The notes: generated by a model from the sequence alone, not told the origin. DNA of 64,000 nt from Streptomyces coffeae (GCF_016741875.1 NZ_JAERRF010000005.1:372001-436000), one strand, 5' to 3'; shown: positions 13,164 to 22,427, counted from the stretch's first letter. Numbers and translations are program-made.

Positions 13164-13413
13164 CCGCCCGCGACGGCGGGAAGCACCCGCCCGCGGGCGG
13201 GGAGTGTCCGCCCGCGGTGGTGGAAGGCGTTAGCCCCCAGGGGCGGTACGCGTCGCGACGGCGGGAAGGGTCCGCCCGCGAACGGCGGGAGGCGTCCCTC
13301 GCGACGGTGGGAAGGGTCCGCCCGTCGTCGTGGGACGTGTCCGCCTACGACGGTGAGGGGCCCGCCCACGACGGCGGTAGACGTCCGCTCGTGACGGTGG
13401 GGAACGTCCGCCC
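13164..13413. repeat. Array of about 11-12 degenerate 22-bp repeats between the TetR gene and dapD
   Basis: The 344-bp gap has no convincing gene. It is filled by imperfect units of about 22 bp (19-24 bp) with consensus near CGACGGTGGGAAGG plus GTCCGCCC. CCGCCC or its variants recur at 13164, 13187, 13208, 13231, (13253), 13272, 13296, 13318, 13341, 13362, 13385 and 13408. Each unit has GGCGG-type and CCGCC-type halves that could form a small hairpin. The 22-bp spacing is about two helical turns. Function unknown. Confidence 0.75.
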
Positions 13414-13506
13414 GGGCTCGTCCGCGGCCTGGCATCGGAACCACCCCCGGACCGGGACATGAGACCGGTTCGCCTGTCGGGGGCGGCTCCGGTTAGCGTT
13501 CTGACC

Positions 13507-14502
13507 ATGACCGACGCAGCCACCACCCGTACCACCCGCCCCGGCGCCGTCGCCGCCGGACTCGCCACCCTCACCGAGGACGGCACCGTTCTGGACACCT
13601 GGTTCCCGTCCCCCGAACTGGCCGAGGCGCCCGGTCCGGCCGGGACCGAGCGGCTGGACGCCGAGCAGACCGCGCGTCTGCTGGGCGAGACCGCCGTCAA
13701 GGCGCTCGGCCGGGACCCGCGCCGCGGGGTCGAGGTCGTGGCCGTCCGTACGGTCATCGCCTCGCTCGACGACAAGCCGCTGGACGCCCACGACGTCTAC
13801 CTCCGGCTCCATCTGCTCAGCCACCGGCTCGTCGCGCCGCACGGCCAGAACCTCGACGGGATGTTCGGTGTGCTGGCCAACGTGGCCTGGACGTCGCTGG
13901 GCCCGGTCGCTGTCGACCAGCTGGAGCGCGCCCGGCTCGCGGCCCGCGCCGAGGGCCTCCAGCTCACCGTGACCAGCGTCGACAAGTTCCCGCGGATGAC
14001 CGACTACGTCGTCCCCTCCGGGGTCCGCATCGGCGACGCCGACCGCGTACGGCTCGGTGCGCACCTCGCCGCCGGGACCACCGTCATGCACGAGGGCTTC
14101 GTCAACTTCAACGCGGGCACCCTCGGCACCTCGATGGTCGAGGGCCGGATCAGCGCGGGCGTCGTGGTCGGCGACGGCTCGGACATCGGCGGCGGCGCGT
14201 CGATCATGGGAACCCTCTCCGGCGGCGGCAAGCAGACCATCGCCATCGGCGAGCGCTGCCTGCTGGGCGCCCAGGCGGGCATCGGCATCTCGCTCGGCGA
14301 CGACTGCATCGTGGAGGCGGGCCTCTATGTGACCGCGGGCACCCGCATCACCCTGCCCGACGGCACGATCGTCAAGGCGCTGGAGCTGTCCGGCGCCCAG
14401 AACCTCCTCTTCCGCCGCAACTCCACCACCGGTGCGGTCGAGGCGCTGCCGCGCTCCGGCTCGTGGGGCGGTCTCAACGAGGCGCTCCACAGCCACAACT
14501 AG
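13507..14502 (+). CDS. dapD: 2,3,4,5-tetrahydropyridine-2,6-dicarboxylate N-succinyltransferase DapD
   Basis: A 331-residue actinobacterial-type DapD, which succinylates tetrahydrodipicolinate in the diaminopimelate/lysine pathway. The second half shows the left-handed beta-helix hexapeptide pattern ([40 protein letters not shown]). The ATG at 13507 fits the family N-terminus; the frame remains open 48 bp upstream. A dapA-like gene for an earlier step of the pathway converges on it, with stops only 16 bp apart. Confidence 0.93.
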   Translation: MTDAATTRTTRPGAVAAGLATLTEDGTVLDTWFPSPELAEAPGPAGTERLDAEQTARLLGETAVKALGRDPRRGVEVVAVRTVIASLDDKPLDAHDVYLRLHLLSHRLVAPHGQNLDGMFGVLANVAWTSLGPVAVDQLERARLAARAEGLQLTVTSVDKFPRMTDYVVPSGVRIGDADRVRLGAHLAAGTTVMHEGFVNFNAGTLGTSMVEGRISAGVVVGDGSDIGGGASIMGTLSGGGKQTIAIGERCLLGAQAGIGISLGDDCIVEAGLYVTAGTRITLPDGTIVKALELSGAQNLLFRRNSTTGAVEALPRSGSWGGLNEALHSHN

Positions 14503-14518
14503 CCACCACCAGCCACCA

Positions 14519-15448
14519 CTAGTCGTCGCTGATGTCCCAGGCCGGCCCGGTCGTCGCCCGCTTGTAGGTGTCGACCAGGCCGGCCGTGGTGTCGGCGTCG
14601 GCCGGGAGCAGCGGCGCCCGGACCGGCCCCGCGGGCAGCCCCAGCGCGTCGAGCAGCGCCTTGGCGGTGACCGAGCCGGGCAGCCGCGACATCATCGCGT
14701 CGATCAGCGGGGTCAGGGCGAGATGGCGGCGGGCCGCCGTCCGCGGGCCGCCCGCGTCGTAGGCGTCCACCACGGCGCGCACCTGGCGCCCGGCCACATT
14801 GGCGACCGTGCTGATGTACCCGGCGGCGCCGATCGCCCGCAGCGGCAGATTCTGCTCGTCGCAGCCGGAGTAGTAGGCGAGATCGGTCGCCGCCAGCACC
14901 TTCGCCGACTTCATCAGGTCGTACGCGCAGTCCTTCACCCCCGCCACCCGCGGATGTTCGGCGAGCCGCAGCAGGGTGTCGCAGGTGAGCGCGGTGCCGG
15001 TCCGGCCGGGGATGTCGTACAGCACAACGGGCAGTCCGACCGCGTCCGCGACGGTGCGGAAGTGGGCCCGGACCGCCTCCTGCGGTGGGCGACTGTAGTA
15101 CGGGGTGACCACCAACAGCGCGTGGGCGCCTGCCCGTTCGGCCGCCCGCGCCAGTTCGACCGTGTGCCGGGTGTCATTGCTGCCGACCCCCGCGGTGATC
15201 CGCGCCCGGTCGCCGACCGCCTCGGCCACCGCCCGGACGACCGCCTCCCGCTCGGCGTCACTGGTGGTGGGCGACTCGCCGCTGGTGCCGTTCACCACCA
15301 GTCCGTCGCAGCCGCCCTCGTCGACGAGGCGGGTGGCGAGCAGTTGGGTGCCGTCGAGGTCGAGCGAACCGTCGGCGGTGAACGGCGTGATCATGGCGCA
15401 GGCGGAACGGCCGGAGGGACCGCCGGTGCGGTGGGGGTGTGTGGACAT
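14519..15448 (-). CDS. dapA: 4-hydroxy-tetrahydrodipicolinate synthase family protein (DapA)
   Basis: 309 residues of the DHDPS/N-acetylneuraminate lyase TIM-barrel family. Visible active-site elements are NGTSGE (T55, S56), Y144 in YDIPGRTG and the Schiff-base lysine K172 in GVKDCAYD. DapA condenses pyruvate with aspartate semialdehyde. Proximity to dapD supports the lysine role, though streptomycetes carry several paralogues and another aldolase specificity is possible. I prefer the ATG at 15448 (MSTHPHRTGG); 17 further codons upstream are open but not family-like. Confidence 0.87.
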   Translation of the reverse strand: MSTHPHRTGGPSGRSACAMITPFTADGSLDLDGTQLLATRLVDEGGCDGLVVNGTSGESPTTSDAEREAVVRAVAEAVGDRARITAGVGSNDTRHTVELARAAERAGAHALLVVTPYYSRPPQEAVRAHFRTVADAVGLPVVLYDIPGRTGTALTCDTLLRLAEHPRVAGVKDCAYDLMKSAKVLAATDLAYYSGCDEQNLPLRAIGAAGYISTVANVAGRQVRAVVDAYDAGGPRTAARRHLALTPLIDAMMSRLPGSVTAKALLDALGLPAGPVRAPLLPADADTTAGLVDTYKRATTGPAWDISDD

Positions 15449-15540
15449 AAGGGAAGTCTCATGTCCCCTGTGCTGTAGGTCTACTTCAGACTTCTTCACG
15501 CCACCGTGCAGTATCGCTGTCGGGTGGATGAGCTACGTGG

Positions 15541-16071
15541 CTACGGGCTCTCGGCCAGAACGTAGACCCGGGCGGCCGACTCGGTGGGGCTGCCCTTGCC
15601 CTGGCCGCCGTAGACGACGTACACATCCCGCCGTACACCGCTGTCTATATCGGTGAAGGCCAGATCCGCATGGGAGGGGACATGGCTGGTGAGGCCGTCC
15701 CCGACCGCGCGCGGGATGGCGGCGTCGACGCGTGCCGGGCCGCCGATCCGGTAAGTGGAGCGGAAGTCCTTGAGGTTGCTGTCCTGGCTGCCGTTCAGCC
15801 GGTAGCGCAGATAGGCCCGGTGCCCGGCGCTACGGCCCTCGACCGGTACGTAGAAGCGGCCCGCGTGCGGAATCTGTTCGGGCGCGAAACGGGCCAGTTG
15901 CTCGGCCCGGTCGACCGCCGAGGGGCGGGCTTTGCTGTCGGGGCCGAGCAGGAGCCATACGACCCCGGCCGCACACAGGAGCAGCACCAGGCCCAGGAAC
16001 ACCAGGGGAATCATCCAACCCGCCCGGTAACGCGCGATTGCTGTCGCGGTCGTGACGGGTGACGGTGACAT
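15541..16071 (-). CDS. Small single-pass membrane protein of unknown function
   Basis: 176 residues from the ATG at 16071, which has a purine-rich site upstream (19 more codons are open). One transmembrane helix, WMIPLVFLGLVLLLCAAGVV, lies near residues 19-38, followed by an extracytoplasmic domain with many basic and aromatic residues. I do not recognise the family and no catalytic motif is evident. It stands alone between the dapA-like gene and a tandem repeat. Confidence 0.7.
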   Translation of the reverse strand: MSPSPVTTATAIARYRAGWMIPLVFLGLVLLLCAAGVVWLLLGPDSKARPSAVDRAEQLARFAPEQIPHAGRFYVPVEGRSAGHRAYLRYRLNGSQDSNLKDFRSTYRIGGPARVDAAIPRAVGDGLTSHVPSHADLAFTDIDSGVRRDVYVVYGGQGKGSPTESAARVYVLAESP

Positions 16072-16141
16072 GTGGCCCCCTGACGCACAGTGCTCCGGAG
16101 CCCGGTGGGATGCCGGACTCCGGAGCACTCTAGTCAGCCGT

Positions 16142-16217
16142 GATCCTCAGGACCTGGGGATCCTCAGGACCTGGGGATCCTCAGGACCTGGGGATCCTCA
16201 GGACCTGGGGATCCTCA
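16142..16217. repeat. 17-bp tandem repeat at the end of the endonuclease gene
   Basis: Four full copies and one partial copy of GATCCTCAGGACCTGGG start at 16142, 16159, 16176, 16193 and 16210. The partial copy contains the stop codon of the minus-strand endonuclease gene (16215-16217), so the array begins at that stop and extends downstream of it. Confidence 0.92.
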
Positions 16218-18050
16218 GGGGCGCACGCGGACGACCTGCGGGTCGTGGTCGCTGGACTGGTCAGCGAACTCGGAGTTGATGTGCACGATGTCGTAGTCCG
16301 GCCTCCGCAGCGCGCGGCTGGTGAGGATGTGGTCCAGCACCTGCGAATTGCCGTTGTAGACATAGCCGTAGCGCTCGGCGCGCGGCAGCCGCGTCACCAG
16401 GTCGGTGAGCACTCCGCCCTTGGTGAGCGCGCCCAGCGCGGGCGAGAACTGGTAGTCGTTGAGGTCACCCGCGACCACGACGGCGGCCTTCGGATCGGCG
16501 GCCAGCAACTCCTTGACGAAGGTGTTCACCGCCTTGGCCTGCCCGGTGCGCTGGGTCTCCGAGGGGCGGGCCGGGGGCTGGAAGCGGCTGTCCAGGCCCT
16601 GGTCGCCGCCCTTGGAGTTGAAGTGGTTGGCGACCACGAACACCGGGCGGCCACGGAAGGAGAACTGCCCGGCCAGCGGCTTGCGGCTGGCCTTCCACAC
16701 GTCGTCGCCAGGGGCGATACGGCCCGGGGAGGCCGACAGCGACGCCTTGCCGTCCTTCTTCACCACTCGCACCGGAGTGGTGGCGTCCCCGCCCGGGACG
16801 TCGGTGAACGAGACCCGCTCGGGGTTGTAGAGGAACGCGACGCGGATGTTGCCGCCCGGCTGCCCGCCGTCCTGGTCGTCAACCGGGTCGATCTGCCGCC
16901 ACTCGTACGAGGGGCCACCGGCCGCCGCGATCGCGTCGGTGAGCTTCTTCAGGGTGGCGTCCGCGGCGACGACGGAGTCGTTGGTCGAGCCGTTGTTGTC
17001 CTGGACCTCCTCCAGCGCCACGATGTCCGGCGAGGCGAGGTTGCCGACGAGCGCGGAGGCGAGGCGGTCGAACTTCGCCTGCGCGGTCTTGGGGGAGAGG
17101 TTCTCCACGTTGTAGGTGGCGATGGAGAGTTCGTCCGACGTCTGCGGCCGGGTCCGCTCGCGCTCCGGCCCGTGGTCGGCGAGTTCACCGAGTGCGGTGG
17201 CCGCGATGGTGTAGCCGCCGAAGTTGTCGTACTCGAGCGGGCCCTCGGTGGTGCCGGTCAGCTCGTCGCCGACGTCCGCCACGGGGAAGGGGTGCTGGGC
17301 GTACGGCAGGAGGGAAGCCACCTTCAGCCGCCCGGAGTTCGGGTCGCGGTAGGAGTCGTAGAGCGCCCCGCCGCGCGCGGTGCGGTGGTGCCGCGGCTCG
17401 GCGGTGACCCACAGCTCCTTGTAGGTGTTGGTCGCCCCGACGACAGGCGCGTTCGCGACCGAGACCCGCATCCCCTCCAGCGACTCGTACCGGTCCAGCG
17501 CGTACGAACGCGGCCGCAGCGTCAGCCCTTCGATGGAGCCGTTCCCGGCATCCGAGGGTTCGGGGGCGTACCGGTCCGGGACGGTGGAGGCGTTGAGACG
17601 GAATGCGGCGGGCAGCGCGTTGCCGGACGATCCGACCGTCCAGGTCGCCTTGGTGATCTCGGTCATCGACTGAAGCCCGGCGTCGGCCCCGCCCGGGTAG
17701 TACTCGCTCACCGTGCCGGACACCGTGACCGCGTCGCCGACGGCGACCGACGGCGTGGTCGACCCGGTGAACACGAAGATCGCCTCACTGGTGGCCCGGT
17801 CCTTGTCCGGGCTGGCGTCCTGCATCCAGAACCCGCGCGCGGAACCGAAGGAACGTATCGCCGTAACCGTGCCGGGAACGTCGGCCACCTTCTGCCCGGC
17901 CAGCGGGGATATCCGGGTGCTGCCCTGGATGTCATGAATCCGAACCTCGGCGGCGGACGCCGACGACGGCACGACGAGCAACCCGGCCGCGAGCGCGGAG
18001 GCGACGACGGCGGTGACGGTGAGAGGTGCGCGCAGAGCGCGTGGGGACAT
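16215..18050 (-). CDS. Secreted endonuclease/exonuclease/phosphatase-family nuclease (ExeM/NucH-like)
   Basis: 611 residues. A Sec-type signal peptide spans about residues 1-35 (hydrophobic core, then SSASAAEV). The N-terminal half is an OB-fold-like region (VPGTVTAIRSFGSARGFWMQ) typical of extracellular nucleases. The C-terminal half is an EEP nuclease domain (LSIATYNVENLSPKT, VALEEVQDNNG, VVAGDLNDYQFS, SDHDPQVVRVRP), with the expected metal and catalytic residues. The ATG at 18050 has a GGAGG site 8 bp upstream; the frame is open a further 343 codons, but that part is low-complexity and precedes the signal peptide, so it is not coding. Likely role: degradation of extracellular DNA for phosphate. 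Confidence 0.93.
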   Translation of the reverse strand: MSPRALRAPLTVTAVVASALAAGLLVVPSSASAAEVRIHDIQGSTRISPLAGQKVADVPGTVTAIRSFGSARGFWMQDASPDKDRATSEAIFVFTGSTTPSVAVGDAVTVSGTVSEYYPGGADAGLQSMTEITKATWTVGSSGNALPAAFRLNASTVPDRYAPEPSDAGNGSIEGLTLRPRSYALDRYESLEGMRVSVANAPVVGATNTYKELWVTAEPRHHRTARGGALYDSYRDPNSGRLKVASLLPYAQHPFPVADVGDELTGTTEGPLEYDNFGGYTIAATALGELADHGPERERTRPQTSDELSIATYNVENLSPKTAQAKFDRLASALVGNLASPDIVALEEVQDNNGSTNDSVVAADATLKKLTDAIAAAGGPSYEWRQIDPVDDQDGGQPGGNIRVAFLYNPERVSFTDVPGGDATTPVRVVKKDGKASLSASPGRIAPGDDVWKASRKPLAGQFSFRGRPVFVVANHFNSKGGDQGLDSRFQPPARPSETQRTGQAKAVNTFVKELLAADPKAAVVVAGDLNDYQFSPALGALTKGGVLTDLVTRLPRAERYGYVYNGNSQVLDHILTSRALRRPDYDIVHINSEFADQSSDHDPQVVRVRP

Positions 18051-19100
18051 GGTGATGGCCTCCGGAAAGGAGTGAACAGAGGGGAATGGGCCTCTACGCG
18101 CGTCAATTTCGGCCCTCGTCAGGGCAGTTGTCAAGGGACGGCGGGTGTTCGGGGTGGGATGCGTGAATGAATTCACGGAATGTGGGTGCGGATAGGGATG
18201 CGGACGCGGCGGGTCCGCCTGCTGTTGGGCGCTCGGCCGTTGGGCGCTCGGCCGTTGGGCGCTTGGGCCGCTGGGCGTTTCGCCGGGGAGGGTGCTTGGG
18301 CCGCGCCCGGCGGGGTGTGGTGCCCGCCCCACACGACGGCCCGAGGCGGCCCCGGCCCCGGGGTACGGCGGGGCCGCGGCTGTGTGTTGGGCGCGCCTTG
18401 GTGTGCGCGTACGACGGTCCGCCCCGCAGACGGCCCGGCCGGAGCGCGGGCGGGGCTCCGTGGCGGGGCCGCGTCCCCGCGTGGAATGACCGCGTCCCGG
18501 CGGAGTGCGGCGGGCGTGCGGCCTCGGCCCGAGCGTCGACGGTGTCCCGGCGGAGCGGATGCGCACGACCGCCTGGCCGGGCCAGGCCGGGCGGTGCGGC
18601 GGGCCCGCGGCCCCGGCCAGGTGCGGTTCGCTCAACGGCGGGCGGGGCCGGATCCGGCAGGCGGAGCGGGTGCGCCCCGAACGGGGTACGGCTCCGGGTG
18701 TGCCGGTGCGGCCGGTGCCTGGCGTGCTCTGGCGTGTGGTGATCGCTGCTCGCTGGTGAGGTGATCGCGTGCCGGTGAAGGGCGCGCTCGAGGTTCCCTG
18801 GAGGTGCGGCCGAGCCCCGGACGGGTGGTGCCCGCGTCCCGGTGGAGCGGATGCGTACGGCGGCCTGGCCGAATGGACCGGCGGTCCGGCGGGCGCGCGG
18901 CGGAGGCGGCGTGCGGTGCGGGGGCGCGGGGGAGGCTCGGGCGGGGCCCCGCCCGGCGTCGTCGTGGCCGAATCATCCGGTTGCCGGGGCGCGGGACCAC
19001 AGGGGGACGAAACTGCCCGCACGTTCCGTCTACGCTGGGGTCGGGCCGCGTGTCCATACCGTGCCCGCGACATCCGCACCCCGAGGAGATGACTCCGCCC
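18051..19100. other. 1-kb GC-rich intergenic region without a convincing gene
   Basis: Long open frames exist on both strands, but their products are Arg/Gly/Ala/Pro-rich with no recognisable domain, as expected by chance at this GC content. It contains a 15-bp tandem repeat (GTTGGGCGCTCGGCC at 18224, 18239, and a variant at 18254) and a degenerate direct repeat of roughly 65 bp (about 18544-18610 and 18836-18900, both with GGAGCGGATGCG). The last 100 bp should hold the promoter of the gene at 19101. Confidence 0.6.
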
Positions 19101-20618
19101 ATGTCCGGAGACCGCCCCACCATGCCGCCCGTGCGGTTGCGCACCGACGCGGAACTCGCGCGGGACGCGCTCGCCGCGCCGCTCCTCGCCCGCGCGGTGC
19201 GGCTCGCCCGCTGGGTCGAGCCGGGGAAGCCGGTCGGTTCGGGCGGCGTCCTGCCGGGGGACGATCTACGCGCCGCCGTCGAACTGCTCGACCTCACCGC
19301 CGACGAGAACGGCCCCGAGTACACCGCCCAGGCGTGGCAGCTCGCCGTCGACACCGGACTCGTGGAGATCCAGGAGAGCGGCGAGGAGGGCGAGGACGGC
19401 GGGGAAGCCGAGGAAGCCGAGGACAACAACGCCGAGGCCGTCAACGTCAGCGCCACCGCCGTCAGCGGCGAGGAGCTGCGCCTGATCACCCAGGGCAGCC
19501 CCCAGGACATCCTGGACATCTGGCTCGACGGCTTCGAGACCGTCCTCGCCGACGCCGCGGCCCCCGACCTGGCCGACATCGTCGACCAGATCAGCGAGGG
19601 CGGCGAGCTCGACCTCGACGCGATCGACTGGAACCCGGAGGAAGAGGCCGAGTTCCTCGACGGGATCCTCGGCAATCTGTACATGCTCACCGCCCTCGAC
19701 GAGGACGCCACCGTCGGCTCCGTCCCGCTCCCCGCCCTCGTCGCCTCCGTGATCGTCCCCGAGGACATGGACGAGCCCACCGACGACATCCTCGAAGAGA
19801 TCTCCGAGGCGATGATGCGGCTGGACGACCAGTTCCGGCTGCTCGCGCCGACCGGTCTGATCGACTACCAGCCGGTGGACGAGGCGCTCATCGAGGAGGT
19901 CGACGGCGAGGGCCGTATCCAGAACTCGGACGCCGCCCACGCCGACGACGAGGAGGAGGACGTCTCCCGCTACGGCATGGTCCGGCTCACCCCGCTCGGG
20001 ATCTACGGCATGCGGTCCCGGATGGTCGAGGCGGGCATCGACGCCCCGGCCGTCGGCGATCTGGCCGACAAGGGCGCGGATGTACTGCTGGACGCCCTGC
20101 CCGGCCACCCCGAGCCCGCAGCCCATGCCGAGGCCGAGCAGTGGCTCGCCCGCCGTACGCCTGCGGAGGCCGCCCGCGAACTGCTGGCCGCCGCCCGCGG
20201 CGACGACGAGGCCGCGCCGCTGCGCCGCCTCACCTGCCAGCAGACGCTGTCGCTGGTCGGGGCGGAAGCCGAGCCCGCGCTGCGCGAGGTGCTCGACGAC
20301 CGCCACCTGGGCGGGCTGGCCCGGGTCTGGCTGGCCGAGCACGGTGTGGCGGGGGTGCCGGAGCCCTCGGAGCAGATGGTCTTCTGGCTGACGGTGGACA
20401 CGCTGGCCGCGCAGCTCGCGACCGAGGACGACTCGGAGGAGCTGCGGGAACTGGTGCGCGGACTGGTGGACCAGTCGGGGAGCTTCTTCGACTCGGCCTG
20501 GCGGGTGGACCACCCGGCCACGGCGGACGTGCTGGAGGCGATGGGCCGCCTCCACCCGGACAAGAAGACCGCCAAGGAAGCCCGCAAGGCCGCCTTCAAG
20601 GCCCGCTCCCGGGCGTAA
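19101..20618 (+). CDS. Acidic 505-residue protein of unknown function
   Basis: Not recognised. The first 120 residues carry an acidic low-complexity segment (EESGEEGEDGGEAEEAEDNN-like). The middle is strongly acidic with alternating Asp/Glu patches; a second DDEEEDVSR linker precedes a winged-helix-like stretch (YGMVRLTPLGIYGMRSRMVE). The C-terminal 170 residues look like alpha-helical repeats (LRRLTCQQTLSLVGAEAEPA) ending in a basic KKTAKEARKAAFKARSRA tail. No signal peptide or membrane segment. The ATG at 19101 has a GAGGAG site upstream; another ATG at 19089 sits on that site. It appears monocistronic. Confidence 0.85.
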   Translation: MSGDRPTMPPVRLRTDAELARDALAAPLLARAVRLARWVEPGKPVGSGGVLPGDDLRAAVELLDLTADENGPEYTAQAWQLAVDTGLVEIQESGEEGEDGGEAEEAEDNNAEAVNVSATAVSGEELRLITQGSPQDILDIWLDGFETVLADAAAPDLADIVDQISEGGELDLDAIDWNPEEEAEFLDGILGNLYMLTALDEDATVGSVPLPALVASVIVPEDMDEPTDDILEEISEAMMRLDDQFRLLAPTGLIDYQPVDEALIEEVDGEGRIQNSDAAHADDEEEDVSRYGMVRLTPLGIYGMRSRMVEAGIDAPAVGDLADKGADVLLDALPGHPEPAAHAEAEQWLARRTPAEAARELLAAARGDDEAAPLRRLTCQQTLSLVGAEAEPALREVLDDRHLGGLARVWLAEHGVAGVPEPSEQMVFWLTVDTLAAQLATEDDSEELRELVRGLVDQSGSFFDSAWRVDHPATADVLEAMGRLHPDKKTAKEARKAAFKARSRA

Positions 20619-20850
20619 CGCGAGCGCTTGGCGGCGAGCTGGGCGGTTTCTCCGGGACCCCGGTGGGCGTGCGCGAACGGCACCCGCCCGCCGGGATCCC
20701 GACCTCCCGTGCGCGAGGTCAGGACCGGCGGACCCCGCCCCGCCTCGGCTCCTGTGCCACCTGGGACCGGGCCGGGCGGCTTACGGTGCGAGGGCTTGGC
20801 GGGATCCCGCCCCCCGGCCGGGAGGCCAATCGGCGTGGCGATGTCGCATA

Positions 20851-20872
20851 GGGTTCAACTGGTGTTTGGGCG
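20851..20872 (+). promoter_or_regulatory. Possible PHO box upstream of the PhoX-like phosphatase
   Basis: Two adjacent 11-bp units, GGGTTCAACTG and GTGTTTGGGCG, resemble the direct-repeat units bound by PhoP in Streptomyces; the first fits well, the second poorly. It lies about 60 bp before a phosphatase gene, where such a site is expected. The rest of the 311-bp gap (20619-20929) shows only a small GACCTC/GAGGTC hairpin near 20700. Confidence 0.35.
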
Positions 20873-20929
20873 GGAGCGGGACCGTGAGCGCGCAGTTCGG
20901 AGGAGATGTCTGCCGCTCAGGAGATGAAG

Positions 20930-22369
20930 ATGCCGCTCACCCGAAGAGATTTCGCCAAGCGTTCCGCGTACACCGGGGCCGGGGTCGCCCTCGTCGGCAG
21001 TGCCGGGGTGCTCGGCACCGCGCCCGGTGCCCTCGCGGCGGAGGACCCTGGCGCGGACGCGGCAGACGCGGCCGCGACGGGGCTCGGGTACGGGCCGCTC
21101 GTCTCCGACCCCAAGGGGATCCTGGCCCTTCCGCAGGGGTTCCGGTACCGCATCATCACCCGCACCGGCGAGACCACTCTCGAGACCGGCGAGTCCACCC
21201 CTTCCAACCACGACGGCACCGCCACCTTCGAGGGCACCCGCGGTGCGACCCTGCTGGTCAACAACCACGAGTTGAAGGGCCCCCGTTCGGACTGGCCGCA
21301 CCCGGTGCCGCTCACCGAGGGGCTGGTCTACGACCCGGCGGCGTCCGGCGGCTGCACCGTCGTCGAGGTGTCCAAGCACGGTGACCATGTCACCGAGTGG
21401 GTCGGCATCGCGGGCACCTCCACCAACTGCGCGGGCGGAAGCACCCCCTGGGGCACCTGGCTGACCTGCGAGGAGACCGAGGACAAGGCCGGTCAGCACG
21501 GGATGACCAAGGACCACGGCTATGTCTTCGAGGTCGACCCGCACGACCGTCGCGCCAACCGCGACCCCAAGCCGATCAAGGCCCTGGGCCGGTACGCCCA
21601 CGAGGCCGTGGTCGTGGACCCCAAGCGCGGTGACCTCTACCTCACCGAGGACGCCTCCGGCCCGAACGGCCTCTTCTACCGCTGGGTCCCGCCGCACGGC
21701 TTCGAGCACGGCCGCGGCAAGCTCCGCACGCTGGCCGATGACGCGGGCGTGCTCCAGGCGCCCGTGTGCTACGACTCCGGCGGCCGGTTCGTCGACGACC
21801 TCTCCCGGGCCACCAAGACCGGCACGGTCTACGGCGTGGACTGGGTGGACGTCCCGGACCGCGACGCGAAGTCCGTCCCGGTGCGCAAGCAGTTCACCGA
21901 CGGCCGGATCACCCGCGCCCGCAAGCTGGAGGGCATGTGGTGGGCCGACGGCGGCGCGTACATCGTCTCCTCGTTCGCCCGTGCGGAGAGCCCGGTCCAG
22001 CATGACGGCCAGGTGTGGTTCTACGACCCCAAGCGCCGCACCCTCACCCTCAAGGTGCTGCTGGGCGTCAACCCCGACCCCGCCAAGGACGGCGCATTCG
22101 ACGGCCCGGACAACATCACCGTCTCGCCCTACGGCGGGCTGATCCTCGCCGAGGACGGCGAGGGCATCCAGCACCTGTTCGGCGCCACCGACGACGGCCG
22201 GACGTATCCGATCGCACGCAACGAGCTGAACATCGGCAGCGCCGAGGAGCCGGAGTACAGCGAGTTCGCCGGCGTGGTCTTCTCGCCCGACGGCGACACC
22301 CTCTACGCCAACATCCAGGACCCGGGCATCATGCTCGCGATCACCGGGCCCTGGCGCCGCCAGGGCTGA
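20930..22369 (+). CDS. PhoX-family (DUF839) alkaline phosphatase-like protein, Tat-exported
   Basis: 479 residues from the ATG at 20930. The N-terminus TRRDFAKRSAYTGAGVALVG is a twin-arginine signal peptide ending near PGALAAEDPG. The rest matches the DUF839/PhoX beta-propeller family: KGILALPQGFRYRIITR near the start, LVNNHELKG, NCAGGSTPWGTWLTCEET, and the metal-binding-type NITVSPYGGLILAEDGEG. It probably hydrolyses phosphate esters outside the cell, with calcium and iron as in PhoX. I chose 20930 because a CAGGAG site sits 6 bp upstream; ATGs at 20906 and 20924 are less well placed. Confidence 0.87.
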   Translation: MPLTRRDFAKRSAYTGAGVALVGSAGVLGTAPGALAAEDPGADAADAAATGLGYGPLVSDPKGILALPQGFRYRIITRTGETTLETGESTPSNHDGTATFEGTRGATLLVNNHELKGPRSDWPHPVPLTEGLVYDPAASGGCTVVEVSKHGDHVTEWVGIAGTSTNCAGGSTPWGTWLTCEETEDKAGQHGMTKDHGYVFEVDPHDRRANRDPKPIKALGRYAHEAVVVDPKRGDLYLTEDASGPNGLFYRWVPPHGFEHGRGKLRTLADDAGVLQAPVCYDSGGRFVDDLSRATKTGTVYGVDWVDVPDRDAKSVPVRKQFTDGRITRARKLEGMWWADGGAYIVSSFARAESPVQHDGQVWFYDPKRRTLTLKVLLGVNPDPAKDGAFDGPDNITVSPYGGLILAEDGEGIQHLFGATDDGRTYPIARNELNIGSAEEPEYSEFAGVVFSPDGDTLYANIQDPGIMLAITGPWRRQG

Positions 22370-22380
22370 CCCGCTCAACC

Positions 22381-22427
22381 GTCAACGCCCACGGGGCCGG
22401 GAATCCTCCGGCCCCGTTCGCGTTGAC
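22381..22427. terminator. Long hairpin after the phosphatase gene, abutting the next start
   Basis: A two-part stem: GTCAACGC (22381-22388) with GCGTTGAC (22420-22427), and inside it CGGGGCCGG (22392-22400) with CCGGCCCCG (22408-22416). It starts 11 bp after the phosphatase stop, and its last base touches the GTG at 22428 that can start the next gene. Confidence 0.8.

Noticed and set aside
13164..13413. CRISPR array
   Set aside because: Units are contiguous and degenerate with no unique spacers, and no cas genes are present.
18051..19079. 342-codon upstream extension of the secreted nuclease
   Set aside because: The signal peptide and ribosome site fix the start at 18050; the extension is repetitive and Arg/Pro-rich.
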